DNA of 64,000 bases from SZAS-103 sp038234715 (GCA_038234715.1 JBBQTD010000011.1:6159-70158), one strand, 5' to 3'. Shown: positions 43,973 to 53,159, counted from the stretch's first letter. Made by a program: numbers and translations. Notes: generated from the letters alone by a model not told the origin.

Positions 43973-44229
43973 GACTTGGTCGAGCGCTTAACCTTCGTTG
44001 AAGCTGTACGGCAGCCGCATTCCGACCACCACACCGATGCCAGCATACTTGTCACCGCTTCCGCGCCGCAAGTAACATCCACGCCTGACCGCAGCATAGT
44101 CCTCCCTGATCAGGAGGCCGCACCCGTCGACCAGATCGGGATGGAAGCGGGGGATTCGAATGGATCAGGAGCCCCCAGCCCTCGGCAGGCTGCGCGGGAT
44201 TCAACGCGGCATCTTCATGGAAGCTCCAT

Positions 44230-45135
44230 TTGCGCATCGAAGGCTCCATCACAGCGTTGGCAACCCCATTCACGGCTGCCGGCGACATCGACTACCCGGC
44301 TTGGCAGCGTCTGCTGGAAGCCCAGGTCGCGGGCGGGACCCAGGCCATCGTGGTTGCCGGTTCGACCGGTGAAGCCGCGACGCTGGACGAGGCGGAGTTC
44401 GATCGTCTGCTCACGACCACGGTCGAGTTGATAGCCGGGCGCATGCCTGTGCTTGCCGGGACCGGCCTGCAGAGCACCGCCAAGACCATCGCCCACACCC
44501 GCCGCGCGCGCGATTTCGGCGCGAATGCAGCCCTTATCGTGACACCCCCGTACATCCGCCCGACCCAGGCCGGACTGCTGGTCCATTACACCGTGCTCGC
44601 CGAACAGGGTGGCCTGCCGATCGTGCTCTACAACGTGCCAAGCCGTACCGGTTGCGACCTGTTGCCGGACACCGTGGCCCAGCTGCGCGTGCATCCGCAA
44701 ATCGTCGGCATCAAGGAGGCGCGCGGCGAAGTCGAGCGCATCCGTGCGCTACTGCCGTTGCGTGGCGCGGATTTCACGGTTCTGAGCGGCGACGACCCGA
44801 CTGCCGGTGCGGCCATGCTGGCCGGCGCCGACGGATTGATTTCGGTGGCATCGAATGTGATTCCGGCAGCGATCCGCCGTCTGTGCGACCATGCGCGCGC
44901 CGGCAATACCGCGGCTGTAGCAGCGGCCGAGGTTCGGCTCAAGCCGCTGCTGGCTTTCCTCGGCGTGGAGCCCAACCCGATTCCCGTCAAGGCGCTGCTG
45001 GCGCGGATGGGTATCGGTATCGGCATGCGCCTGCCCCTGCTGCCGCTGTCATCGCAATACGCGCGCGAGGCGATCGCCATGGCGGCCGCCTGCAATGTGC
45101 TCGAGTCCGAACCAGCCGGCCCCCTGGCTGCCTGA
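44230..45135 (+). CDS. dapA: 4-hydroxy-tetrahydrodipicolinate synthase
   Basis: A 301-residue enzyme that starts the diaminopimelate/lysine branch by condensing pyruvate and aspartate semialdehyde. The Schiff-base Lys is in VGIKEARGEVERI, the catalytic Tyr in VLYNVPSRTGCD, and GSTGEAATL carries the hydroxyl residues that position pyruvate. The TIM-barrel length is normal. It begins with TTG at 44230 (GGAAG about 10 bases upstream): the nearby ATG is out of frame. It is followed by a BamC-like lipoprotein gene, the order known from E. coli (dapA-bamC). Confidence 0.9.
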   Translation: MRIEGSITALATPFTAAGDIDYPAWQRLLEAQVAGGTQAIVVAGSTGEAATLDEAEFDRLLTTTVELIAGRMPVLAGTGLQSTAKTIAHTRRARDFGANAALIVTPPYIRPTQAGLLVHYTVLAEQGGLPIVLYNVPSRTGCDLLPDTVAQLRVHPQIVGIKEARGEVERIRALLPLRGADFTVLSGDDPTAGAAMLAGADGLISVASNVIPAAIRRLCDHARAGNTAAVAAAEVRLKPLLAFLGVEPNPIPVKALLARMGIGIGMRLPLLPLSSQYAREAIAMAAACNVLESEPAGPLAA

Positions 45136-45189
45136 CGCCATCGCTGCACAAGAACACGTCCCTGCTTGCCCAATTTCCAGGAGAACCCG

Positions 45190-45723
45190 ATGTCGCTTTC
45201 CATGTCCACCGCTCGCGCCATGCTGGCAACGACGCTCACCGCAGCGCTGCTCGCAGGCACGGGTTGCAGTTGGTTGCACCGCCCGGATGGCAGCCTGAAA
45301 TTCGTTCCGCACCGCCACAATTCCGATTACGTGCAGAGCCAGGAGAATCGCCCGCTCGAGGTGCCGCCCGACCTCGACACGCCGGCGACCGATCCCACCA
45401 TGCAGATTCCAGTCGTGCATGGATCCACGTCGTCCGCTGCGCCGACGAACGGAAATCCGAGCTTCATGATGACGGACAGCGTTGGTGGCAGTTGGGATCG
45501 CATCGGGCGGGCGCTAGACCGCATTGGCGGCGTGACCGTTACCCAGCGATCGCGGCTGATCAACAGCTACGAAGTGCAGTACAAGGGGGCCACCGTGCTG
45601 CTGCGCGCGACTTCCGAAGGCGCGCAATCGACCCGCGTGGACGCCGTCGGCGCCGATGGCCAGCCCATCCGTTCGCCTGAAGCCGTCGAACTGCTCCGCC
45701 TCCTCCGCGACAGGATTGGGTGA
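45190..45723 (+). CDS. Short BamC-like (NlpB) outer-membrane lipoprotein
   Basis: A 177-residue lipoprotein. The signal peptide ends at a lipobox (LLAGTGCSWLH). After it comes an extended segment (SDYVQSQENRPLEVPPDLDT) like the unstructured BamC N-terminus that binds BamD, then a domain (SWDRIGRALDRIGGVTVTQR; YEVQYKGATVLLRA). E. coli BamC is about 344 residues with two helix-grip domains; here only one is present. The position after dapA supports the identity. AGGAG lies before the ATG. It probably is part of the BAM complex at the outer membrane. Confidence 0.8.
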   Translation: MSLSMSTARAMLATTLTAALLAGTGCSWLHRPDGSLKFVPHRHNSDYVQSQENRPLEVPPDLDTPATDPTMQIPVVHGSTSSAAPTNGNPSFMMTDSVGGSWDRIGRALDRIGGVTVTQRSRLINSYEVQYKGATVLLRATSEGAQSTRVDAVGADGQPIRSPEAVELLRLLRDRIG

Positions 45724-45737
45724 AGAGCCGCGCTGAC

Positions 45738-45892
45738 GAACTGCCAGTGGCAGTTCGTGCGGCGATGAACGCCCGGAAGGGCTGGATGAAGAAGGCCTGC
45801 TGCAGGCCATTGGCCTGCGGCCTGATGAACGCCCGACGGCTGTGCCGGCGGGCCGGATGAAGCTGATGCCCCTCTCCCGGGGTGAGAGGGGC
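45738..45892. repeat. Intergenic cluster of three hairpins and a short direct repeat
   Basis: This lies between the convergent BamC-like and fdxA genes. Hairpins: 45738-45756 (gaactgcc/ggcagttc, 3-base loop), 45802-45818 (gcaggcc/ggcctgc), and 45868-45892 (gcccctctc/gagaggggc). The 12-base direct repeat gatgaacgcccg occurs at about 45764 and 45823. The first and third are plausible rho-independent terminator stems, but long T-runs are lacking. Confidence 0.6.
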
Positions 45893-45968
45893 TTCAAGAA
45901 CTCCCGCTTGAGGGCTCAAGCGCGACTCACTCGCAGTCCTCCCGTGTTGGGAGCCCCTCGCCACACCG

Positions 45969-46292
45969 TCAGCGCTGCAATTCGGACAACTTGTTCGGGA
46001 CCTTGTCCCATTCGGCGGCGTCCGCCGGCGCATCGATGCGCGTGGTGATCACTGGCCACGCCTTCGACAATTCGGCATTGAGCGCAATGAAGCCCTCCTG
46101 GCCGGCCGGCACATCGTCTTCCGGATAGATCGCGTTGACCGGACATTCTGGCTCGCACAAGGTGCAGTCGATGCACTCGTCGGGATCGATGACCAGGAAG
46201 TTCGGCCCGACGTGGAAGCAGTCGACCGGACATACCTCGACGCAGTCTGTGTACTTGCAGCGGATGCAACTCTCGGTCACGACGAAAGGCAT
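45969..46292 (-). CDS. fdxA: 7Fe ferredoxin FdxA
   Basis: A 107-residue seven-iron ferredoxin. The Cys pattern (CIRCKYTDCVEVCPVDC and CIDCTLCEPECPVN) fits one [3Fe-4S] and one [4Fe-4S] cluster. The C-terminal extension after the second cluster (about 50 residues, ending LNAELSKAWPVITTRIDAP) is typical of the FdxA group. GGAA precedes the ATG. It faces the BamC-like gene, and the T-rich terminator of the tRNA transcript lies in front of it. Confidence 0.93.
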   Translation of the reverse strand: MPFVVTESCIRCKYTDCVEVCPVDCFHVGPNFLVIDPDECIDCTLCEPECPVNAIYPEDDVPAGQEGFIALNAELSKAWPVITTRIDAPADAAEWDKVPNKLSELQR

Positions 46293-46342
46293 TGGGATTC
46301 CGGCGAAGAACGAATCGGGTCGCGCTAGTTTAACGGCTCGCC

Positions 46343-46373
46343 AAAAAAAAGCCCGCGCATCGCTGCACGGGGC
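46343..46373 (-). terminator. Rho-independent terminator on the minus strand
   Basis: On the minus strand, an 8-base-pair stem with one bulge (GCCC-C-GTGC / GCGC-GGGC) is followed by eight T residues. It lies about 150 bases after the tRNA-Glu gene and before fdxA, so it probably ends the tRNA transcript. Confidence 0.7.
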
Positions 46374-46522
46374 CGGGTGTTTATCTGCACGCCCGCTTGT
46401 CGACGCGGGCATTCATAGAAAGTGCGCACATGGATGTGCGCTGGTAAAAGCTCCGGAGCTATGGAGGACTATTCCGCAACGCCGTCCAACACCGCAGCAA
46501 AGACGGATCTTTGCACAAACAA

Positions 46523-46598
46523 TGGTGCTCCCTACGAGGTTCGAACTCGTGTTCCCGCCTTGAGAGGGCAGTGTCCTGGGCCACTAGACGAAGGGAGC
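46523..46598 (-). tRNA. tRNA-Glu (anticodon CTC)
   Basis: A 76-base cloverleaf. The acceptor stem is GCTCCCT/AGGGAGC with discriminator A and an encoded CCA. The anticodon stem-loop is CTGCC-CTCTCAA-GGCGG, giving anticodon CTC. The T arm is ACGAG-TTCGAAC-CTCGT, and the D arm (TCGTCTAGTGGCCCAGGA) is that of tRNA-Glu. It stands alone between fdxA and pcnB, on the opposite strand to pcnB. Confidence 0.95.
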
Positions 46599-46745
46599 GG
46601 GGTGCAAATGAACCCGACGCGTTAGTATATCAGCTGTTTTGTGCGAGTCTTCCGCAACAGCCAATCACGCGATGCCATTGCGGACCGTCTCGATTCGTTG
46701 TCATCCACCACCCACCAACGCAAGGACAGCGGCTTCGCCGCGAGC

Positions 46746-48146
46746 ATGACGCCCGCTTCCAATTCCGCGACACCTCATGCAGACCTTCCTGCGCCGCGCA
46801 CCGTATCGCGCGATGCGCACAACATCTCGCGCAAGCAGATCAGCCAGAGCGCACTGCGCGTGCTTTACAAGCTCAACGAGGCAGGCTTCGACGCCTATCT
46901 GGTCGGCGGCGCAGTCCGCGACTTGCTGGTCGGTGGCCACCCCAAGGATTTCGACGTCGCGACCAATGCCACGCCCGAGCAGGTCAAGGCACTTTTCCGC
47001 AACTGCCGGCTGATCGGACGCCGCTTCCGGCTCGCGCACGTGATCTACGGCCCCGAGATCATCGAGGTCGCCACGTTTCGCGCAAACAGCGACGATGGCA
47101 GCGGCGACCGCGAGCTGCACGAAGGCGGCCGCGTGCTGCGCGACAACGTCTACGGCACCATCGAGGACGATGCGGTACGCCGCGACTTCACCGTCAATGC
47201 GCTCTACTACGGCGTGCGCGACTTTGCGGTACTCGACTTTGTCGGCGGCTGGGAGGACGTGCAGCACCGCACGCTGCGCCTGATCGGCGACCCGGAGCAG
47301 CGCTATCGCGAAGACCCGGTGCGCATGCTGCGCGCGGTGCGGCTTGCGGCCAAGCTGGGTTTCTCGATCGACCCGGCGTCCGCATCGCCGATCGCCGAAC
47401 TCGCACCGCTGCTTGCCGAGGCACCGCCAGCGCGGCTTTTCGACGAGATGCTGAAACTCTTCCTCGGCGGCCACGGTGAAGCCGGCTTCGATGGCCTGGA
47501 TCGGTATGGCCTGCTTGCTGCCGTGCTGCCGGAGACGGCTGCGGCGCTCGCCGACGATGCAGACGGCCGACAACGCGCGATGCTGCGTCAGGCGCTGGCG
47601 AATACCGACGAACGCGTGCGCTCGGGCAAGACCGTCACCCCGGCGTTCCTGTTCGCCGCCTTGCTGTGGCCAGCGTTCCGCCGCGAACTCGGACGCCTTG
47701 CCGACCAGGGGCTCGATCCGCTGATTTCGCAGCAGCGCGCCGCCGACCGCGTGACCCTGCACCAGGCGCACCGCATCGCGATGCCGCGCCGGTTCTCGAT
47801 CCCCATGCAGGAAATCTGGCTGTTGCAGGCGCGCTTCGATATCCGCCAGCGCAAGCGCGTGTTCCGCCTGCTGGCACATCCACGATTCCGCGCGGCCTAC
47901 GATTTCCTCGCACTGCGCACGGTCGAACAACCCGAACTCGCCGAACCGGTTGCGTTCTGGACCGAAGCGCAGACGCTTTCGCACGACGGACTTGCCGAGC
48001 GCCTGGCACATGCGCAGCCGGTGGCCGCCACCGCCACCGCCCCAGCGGCCGCGGACGATGCTGCTGCGCCACGCAAACGTCCGCGTCGCCGACGTCGCCG
48101 GCCAGCTGCGGCAGGCGATGGCGCAGCGCCGGACGTCGCGCCCTGA
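46746..48146 (+). CDS. pcnB: Poly(A) polymerase I
   Basis: A 466-residue nucleotidyltransferase that adds poly(A) tails to RNA and promotes RNA decay. It has the family landmarks AYLVGGAVRDLLVGGHPKDF, the active-site DFDVATNATPEQVK, RRFRLAHVIYG, RRDFTVNALYYG and EDPVRMLRAVRLAAKLGF. The C-terminus ends in a very basic tail (APRKRPRRRRRRPAAAG) that binds RNA and is common in this group. ATG at 46746 begins a polar N-terminus; the frame opens at 46641 but the first 35 residues seem non-coding. It heads pcnB-folK-panB-panC-panD. Confidence 0.93.
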   Translation: MTPASNSATPHADLPAPRTVSRDAHNISRKQISQSALRVLYKLNEAGFDAYLVGGAVRDLLVGGHPKDFDVATNATPEQVKALFRNCRLIGRRFRLAHVIYGPEIIEVATFRANSDDGSGDRELHEGGRVLRDNVYGTIEDDAVRRDFTVNALYYGVRDFAVLDFVGGWEDVQHRTLRLIGDPEQRYREDPVRMLRAVRLAAKLGFSIDPASASPIAELAPLLAEAPPARLFDEMLKLFLGGHGEAGFDGLDRYGLLAAVLPETAAALADDADGRQRAMLRQALANTDERVRSGKTVTPAFLFAALLWPAFRRELGRLADQGLDPLISQQRAADRVTLHQAHRIAMPRRFSIPMQEIWLLQARFDIRQRKRVFRLLAHPRFRAAYDFLALRTVEQPELAEPVAFWTEAQTLSHDGLAERLAHAQPVAATATAPAAADDAAAPRKRPRRRRRRPAAAGDGAAPDVAP

Positions 48147-48233
48147 CTGCGGTCATCGCGTTCGCGACGTGCGCGCATTCATGACGAGCAAGCGGATGGC
48201 GCGCGATCCTGCGACATGTATTCGCGTGTGTGC

Positions 48234-48743
48234 ATGCCCGTGACCACCGAACCGGTCGTCGTTGCGTGCATCGGGCTTGGCGGCAATCTTGGCGATGCTG
48301 CCGGAAGCATCGAGCATGCGTTGCGCGAACTCGATGCATTGCCGACGACACGCGTGGAACGGCGCTCCAGGTTGTATCGAACGCCCGCCTGGGGGCTGAG
48401 CGAGCAACCCGATTTCATCAATGCAGCGGCCGTGTTGGCCACGACCCTGTCCGCGGATGCGTTGCTCAACGCGCTTCTGCACATCGAACGCAATGCAGGT
48501 CGTGATCGCGCCACCCAGGGCGAACGCTGGGGTCCGCGCGCACTCGACCTCGACCTGTTGCTGTATGCCGACACGGTGATTGCACATCCCGGCCTGTGCG
48601 TCCCGCATCCGCACATGCACGAGCGCGGGTTCGTGCTGGTGCCGCTGGCGGAGATCGCGCCCGACGCGCATGTGCCCGGACGTGGCCGCGTCGATGCGTT
48701 GCTTGCAGGCGTCGACGTACAGGGCATCGAGCCGCTGGGGTAG
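48234..48743 (+). CDS. folK: 2-amino-4-hydroxy-6-hydroxymethyldihydropteridine pyrophosphokinase
   Basis: A 169-residue HPPK of folate synthesis that passes pyrophosphate from ATP to the pterin. Conserved blocks: ACIGLGGNLGDAAGSIEHAL, SRLYRTPAWGLSEQPDFINA, RWGPRALDLDLLLYAD and VPHPHMHERGFVLVPLAEIA. ATG 48234 is chosen over 48216 because family members begin close to the first block. It lies between pcnB and panB, the usual order. Confidence 0.92.
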   Translation: MPVTTEPVVVACIGLGGNLGDAAGSIEHALRELDALPTTRVERRSRLYRTPAWGLSEQPDFINAAAVLATTLSADALLNALLHIERNAGRDRATQGERWGPRALDLDLLLYADTVIAHPGLCVPHPHMHERGFVLVPLAEIAPDAHVPGRGRVDALLAGVDVQGIEPLG

Positions 48744-48776
48744 AGTAGGCCGCCAACCGAATCCATTGATGAGCCG

Positions 48777-49607
48777 ATGTACGCATCCGATCAAAAAGCC
48801 AAGCCGCGTCCGCTGGTGACCGTTCCTTCCCTGCGCCAGGCCAAGCGCGATGGACGCAGGCTGGTGATGTTGACTGCCTACGATGCGGGCTTCGCAACCG
48901 CGCTCGATACCGCCGGCGTCGACATCGTGCTGGTCGGGGATTCGCTGGGAATGGTCGTGCAGGGCAAGTCCAGCACGCTGCCGGTCAGCCTGGCCGACAT
49001 GGTGTATCACACCGCCTGCGTCGCGCGCGGGTTGCGTTCGGCGCTGCTGGTCGCGGACATGCCGTTCCAGACGTATCCAACGCCGGAACGCGCTCTTGAT
49101 GCCGCGGCGGCGTTGCTCGCGCAGGGTGGCGCGGCGATGGTGAAACTCGAAGGCGCTGGACACGTGCTCGCATGCATCCGCTTCCTCGTCGAACGCGATA
49201 TCCCGGTCTGCGCACACCTGGGCCTGACCCCGCAATCCGTGATGAAGCTCGGCGGTTACAATGTGCAGGGTCGCGAGGAAGCAGCCGGGCAGCGGTTGAT
49301 CGACGATGCACTTGCCGTTGAAGCCGCCGGCGCAGAGATGCTGGTGCTCGAATGCGTGCCAAGCACGCTCGCCTCCCGCATCAGCGTTGCAGTCGGGATC
49401 CCGACCATCGGCATAGGTGCCGGCCCGGAGTGCGACGGACAGGTGCTGGTGCTGCACGACCTGCTAGGACTTGCGAGCGGACATCGCCGCCCGCGTTTCG
49501 TGAAGGACTTCCTCGCCGAGGGCGGTTCCATCGTCGGCGCCGTGCAGGCGTTCGCCGCAGCGGTGCGCGATGGCAGCTTTCCTGATGGCGAACACAGTTA
49601 TGCATAA
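48777..49607 (+). CDS. panB: 3-methyl-2-oxobutanoate hydroxymethyltransferase
   Basis: A 276-residue enzyme making ketopantoate for pantothenate and CoA. The TIM-barrel signature is MLTAYDAGFATALDTAGVDI, metal and substrate sites include LVGDSLGMVVQGKSSTLPVS and ALLVADMPFQTY, and AAMVKLEGAGHV. The catalytic Glu lies in LECVPSTLASRISVAVGIPT. The first 12 residues are an unconserved basic head. It starts 33 bases after folK. Confidence 0.95.
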   Translation: MYASDQKAKPRPLVTVPSLRQAKRDGRRLVMLTAYDAGFATALDTAGVDIVLVGDSLGMVVQGKSSTLPVSLADMVYHTACVARGLRSALLVADMPFQTYPTPERALDAAAALLAQGGAAMVKLEGAGHVLACIRFLVERDIPVCAHLGLTPQSVMKLGGYNVQGREEAAGQRLIDDALAVEAAGAEMLVLECVPSTLASRISVAVGIPTIGIGAGPECDGQVLVLHDLLGLASGHRRPRFVKDFLAEGGSIVGAVQAFAAAVRDGSFPDGEHSYA

Positions 49608-49646
49608 CGGCATGCGATCCATCCTGCATCGATCACAAGTGCAACG

Positions 49647-50504
49647 ATGACCGGCGCCATGATGCAAGTCCTGACCTCGGTCGCCGAACTCCGCGTCCAG
49701 TTGCTCTCCTGGAAGCGTGCCGGGCAGAGCGTCGGCTTCGTGCCGACGATGGGCAACCTGCATGCTGGACACCACGCGTTGATCGAGCTCGCTCGGCAGC
49801 ACGCCGATCGCGTCGTCGCCAGCGTCTTCGTCAACCCCACCCAGTTCGGCCCGAACGAGGACTTCGCGCGCTATCCGCGCACCCTGGATGCGGATGCCGG
49901 AGGACTTGCCGCGCATGGATGCGACACGCTGTTTGCGCCGACGTTAAGCGAGATGTATCCGCAAGGCGCAGATCACGCCGTGCAGGTGCGCGTGCCTGGC
50001 ATCACCACGATCCTCGATGGTGCGCATCGCCCCGGCCATTTCGACGGCGTGGCAACCGTGGTTGCCCGGTTGTTAAACATGGTGCAGCCGGATGTAGCTG
50101 TGTTCGGGCAGAAGGACTACCAGCAGCTGCAGGTGATCCGCTACCTGGTGCGCGACCTCGCATTTCCGATCGAGATCGTCGCGGCGCCGACAACCCGCGC
50201 CGAAGATGGGCTGGCGTTGAGTTCGCGCAACCAGTACCTGTCCGCGACTGAGCGTGCGATCGCCCCCGAGATTCCGCGCACACTGCTGCAGATGCGTTAT
50301 GCGGCGCGGGGCCGGCAGCCGTTGTCCGCAGTGGAATCCGATGCGGCCAAGCGGCTGGCGGCTGCAGGGTTCGTGGTCGACTATGCCGCGATCCTGCGCC
50401 AGGACCTTACCGCGCCAGCTCCCGACCAGCATGCTGGACTGGTCGCGCTAATCGCCGCCCGGCTGGGGACAACCCGCCTGATCGACAACATGCTTCTCGA
50501 CTGA
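49647..50504 (+). CDS. panC: Pantothenate synthetase
   Basis: A 285-residue ATP-dependent ligase that joins pantoate and beta-alanine. The HIGH-type signature is PTMGNLHAGHHALIELARQH, and GQKDYQQLQVIRYLVRDLAF, RAEDGLALSSRNQYLS (KMSKS-like) and the C-terminal RLGTTRLIDNML are in place. Several in-frame ATGs at the start (49647, 49659, 49662) make the exact N-terminus uncertain; homologues begin close to MQVLTSV (49662). It follows panB by 39 bases. Confidence 0.94.
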   Translation: MTGAMMQVLTSVAELRVQLLSWKRAGQSVGFVPTMGNLHAGHHALIELARQHADRVVASVFVNPTQFGPNEDFARYPRTLDADAGGLAAHGCDTLFAPTLSEMYPQGADHAVQVRVPGITTILDGAHRPGHFDGVATVVARLLNMVQPDVAVFGQKDYQQLQVIRYLVRDLAFPIEIVAAPTTRAEDGLALSSRNQYLSATERAIAPEIPRTLLQMRYAARGRQPLSAVESDAAKRLAAAGFVVDYAAILRQDLTAPAPDQHAGLVALIAARLGTTRLIDNMLLD

Positions 50505-50770
50505 CGGTGGCCTAGACGGACGGGGGCTCGACCAGGTGGTTGGTTCCAACGGCGGTCCGGAACGACGCAGGTGCCCACTGGAGCGATTCTTGGATTGATT
50601 GATCACGTTGATTCGGAGAGCCTATCCCGGTTCCATCGGGGGCTGCGCGACGCTTGAACAGCTGGCGCCGAATCCCCATGACGTTGCATGACGCCTATGT
50701 TGCAGTGCGCAAATTGGCGTCCTACACTCCGCGCAGCGCCGCGTCGCGCCTCTTCGAATGTGAGCCGTCC

Positions 50771-51151
50771 ATGCACCTGACCCTGCTCAAGGCCAAGATC
50801 CATCGCGCCAGCGTGACCCACGCCGAGCTGCATTATGAAGGCTCGTGCGCGATCGACTCGCGGCTGCTGCAGATCGCCGGGATCGTCGAAAACGAGCAGG
50901 TGCACATCTTCAACGTCAACAACGGCGAGCGGTTCGTAACCTACGCGATCCGCGCCGAGGAAGGCAGCGGGATCATTTCCGTGAACGGCGCCGCAGCGCA
51001 CAAGGCCAGCCCCGGCGACCTCGTCATCATCTGCGCCTACGGCCAGCTCGACGCCGCCGAAGCCGCCGCGCACAAGCCCCGCCTGGTCTACGTCGACCGC
51101 CAGAACCGCCTGACCCATACCAACGACTCGATGCCCGCGCAGGCGGCCTGA
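50771..51151 (+). CDS. panD: Aspartate 1-decarboxylase
   Basis: A 126-residue proenzyme that makes beta-alanine for pantothenate. The self-cleavage site is LHYEGSCAIDSRLLQIAGI, between Gly24 and Ser25, where Ser25 becomes the pyruvoyl group. NNGERFVTYAIRAEEGSG and GDLVIICAYGQL are standard. ATG at 50771 is at the conserved start (MHLTLLKAKIHRASVTHAEL); the frame opens at 50654. It is 266 bp after panC, so it might have its own promoter. Confidence 0.95.
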   Translation: MHLTLLKAKIHRASVTHAELHYEGSCAIDSRLLQIAGIVENEQVHIFNVNNGERFVTYAIRAEEGSGIISVNGAAAHKASPGDLVIICAYGQLDAAEAAAHKPRLVYVDRQNRLTHTNDSMPAQAA

Positions 51152-51397
51152 GACGTTTGATCGAACCCCCGCCGGGAGCGACATGGCCGAACTGCTGAGG
51201 GATAGAGCGGAGCGCATTCGCGACGCGCGTCCGGTCAGGGCGTGAGGCTAGCCCGCGGCTCGCGTCCGGGATCGACGCCAAGGCAGCAGACTTTGCGGCC
51301 CTCGCAATTTTCACTACTGCCAAGGCAGCAGGCCTTGCCGCCCAGGCAGCGCTGCCGTGGTACAAATCGTCGAACCAACACGCTGGGGAAGCGAGCA

Positions 51398-51799
51398 ATG
51401 CAGCGATCCATCGAGCTTGTCGCCATCGCCAGCCTCGCGCTCGCATCCTTCCTCCACAGCACCCCCGCGAGAGCCGACCAGGCCTACGACGCCTGCATGA
51501 AAAAGTCCGACGGCACCAACCCCGCGTGGGCGGGATGCGGACAAGCCTGGGTCGACCGCGAGGAGGCCAGACTCAATGCCACCTGGAAGAAACTCTACGC
51601 CGGCCTGACCGGCAAGACGAAGGCCGACCTGCTCACGGAACAGCGACTGTGGAACGCCTACAAGGAAGCATCCTGCGCGTACCACGCGAACGGAGACTAC
51701 GGGCGCGAGGGCGAGGTGATCGGTTTTCCGACGTGTCGGGCCGCAGTCATTTCGGCGCGGACAAAGGAGTTGGAGGAGATCGGGAAGGCGATCAACTAA
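51398..51799 (+). CDS. LprI-like (DUF1311) secreted protein
   Basis: A 133-residue exported protein with a signal peptide (LVAIASLALASFLHSTPARA). It has the DUF1311/LprI pattern: CGQAWVDREEARLNATWKKL, a Leu/Trp-rich helix (QRLWNAYKEASCAYHANGDY) and four Cys (ACMKK, GCGQ, SCAYH, TCRAA). LprI proteins can inhibit lysozyme; that activity here is inference. GGGGAAG precedes the ATG. The open frame upstream to 51242 crosses a short imperfect direct repeat and is not included. Confidence 0.8.
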   Translation: MQRSIELVAIASLALASFLHSTPARADQAYDACMKKSDGTNPAWAGCGQAWVDREEARLNATWKKLYAGLTGKTKADLLTEQRLWNAYKEASCAYHANGDYGREGEVIGFPTCRAAVISARTKELEEIGKAIN

Positions 51800-52010
51800 A
51801 ACTTCTCGTCCGGCAATGCTTGGCAAGGGCAAGATTTTCCTGACGTACCGAGCGAGTCACCCTGCGTTGGCTTCCTGATCGCAGCAATGCGCCAGACTTG
51901 ATTCTTGCGCCAGAAGTGCAGGGCTCTCCGCCTCTTGTCAGGAAATGCGGATCCAGACATCAGGCAGATCCTTCGCTGCGCTCAGGATGACAAGAATCAA
52001 GCATGCCGCC

Positions 52011-53078
52011 TCAATGCCGCTTCAGCGCCCACTCCACATGCTCCCTCACCAACGCCGACGCATTCCCACGCCGCGCTTCCAGCGCCGCGACAACAGCCGG
52101 CGTCGAAGCTGCATTTCCCAACCCCACCGCAATATTTCGCAACCACCGCTGATGCCCCAATCGGCGAATCGCCGAGCCTTCGGTACGTTGCAGGAACTCT
52201 TCTTCCGTCCATGCAAACAGATCGGCAAGGCTTGCCTGGTCAAGCCGATTGCGCACGCGAAAATCCGGTTCCGCGGCGACCTTCGCGAACTTGTTCCATG
52301 GGCAGATCAACTGGCAGTCGTCGCAGCCGAACACGCGGTTGCCGATCGGTGCGCGCAGTTCCTCGGGGATCGCGCCTTCGTGTTCGATGGTGAGGTAGGC
52401 GATGCAGCGGCGTGCATCGAGCCGGTTCGGTGCGGTGATGGCCTGCGTCGGGCAGATGTCGATGCAACGCGTGCAGGTACCGCAATGCGCGGTTGCTGGT
52501 GCATCGAGCGGCAACGGCAAGTCGGTGTAGATTTCGCCGAGGAAGAACCACGATCCGTTGTCGCGATCGATCAGGCAGGTGTGCTTGCCGATCCAGCCCA
52601 GGCCCGCGTTGCGCGCAAGCGCGCGTTCCATCACTGGCGCGGAATCGACGAACACGCGGTGGCCGAACGGACCGACTGCGGCGGCGATGCGCTCGCTGAG
52701 TTTCTGCAGGCGCGTGCGCATGAGCTTGTGGTAGTCGCGTCCGCGGGCATAGCGGGCGACGTAGGCGCGTTCGCCATCGCTGATCGCGTTCCAATCGTCG
52801 GCATCAGTGCTGGTCGCGTAGTCCATGCGCACCGACAGCACGCGCACCGTGCCGGGTCGCAGCGCGTCGGGTTTCTCGCGCAGGTCCCCATGGCGCGCCA
52901 TCCATTGCATGTCGCCGTGCAGGCCCTTGCCAAGCCAGTCGCGCAGGTAGGCGGCATCCTCATCGAGATCAACGCCGGCGACCCCGATGCGCTGGAAGCC
53001 GAGCTCGGCCGCCCACGCGCGGATCTGCGTCATCAGTGTTGCCGCATCGGCTAGGGCGAGGATGGCAGGCGCTTGCAT
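52011..53078 (-). CDS. queG: Epoxyqueuosine reductase
   Basis: A 355-residue iron-sulphur, cobalamin-dependent enzyme for the last step of queuosine in tRNA. The N-terminal domain holds the cofactor pocket (GKGLHGDMQWMARHGDLREK); the ferredoxin-like part has CGTCTRCIDICPTQAI and CDDCQLICPWNKF for two [4Fe-4S] clusters, followed by HEAT-like helices. ATG at 53078. It is divergent from nnr with an 81-base gap, the arrangement seen in many gammaproteobacteria. Confidence 0.94.
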   Translation of the reverse strand: MQAPAILALADAATLMTQIRAWAAELGFQRIGVAGVDLDEDAAYLRDWLGKGLHGDMQWMARHGDLREKPDALRPGTVRVLSVRMDYATSTDADDWNAISDGERAYVARYARGRDYHKLMRTRLQKLSERIAAAVGPFGHRVFVDSAPVMERALARNAGLGWIGKHTCLIDRDNGSWFFLGEIYTDLPLPLDAPATAHCGTCTRCIDICPTQAITAPNRLDARRCIAYLTIEHEGAIPEELRAPIGNRVFGCDDCQLICPWNKFAKVAAEPDFRVRNRLDQASLADLFAWTEEEFLQRTEGSAIRRLGHQRWLRNIAVGLGNAASTPAVVAALEARRGNASALVREHVEWALKRH

Positions 53079-53159
53079 GCGGCGAGTATAGGCACCTGAA
53101 GACGCACGTATCAGACGATCAATGGAGAGATTCTCCAAGGGTCGCTATAGAATCCGCGC

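Noticed and set aside
46701..48011. Minus-strand ORF of 436 codons opposite pcnB
   Set aside because: A shadow frame of a GC-rich gene; pcnB is unambiguous.
51278..51346. Imperfect direct repeat (gccaaggcagcag) before the LprI-like gene
   Set aside because: Only two short copies with several mismatches; no element can be named from it.
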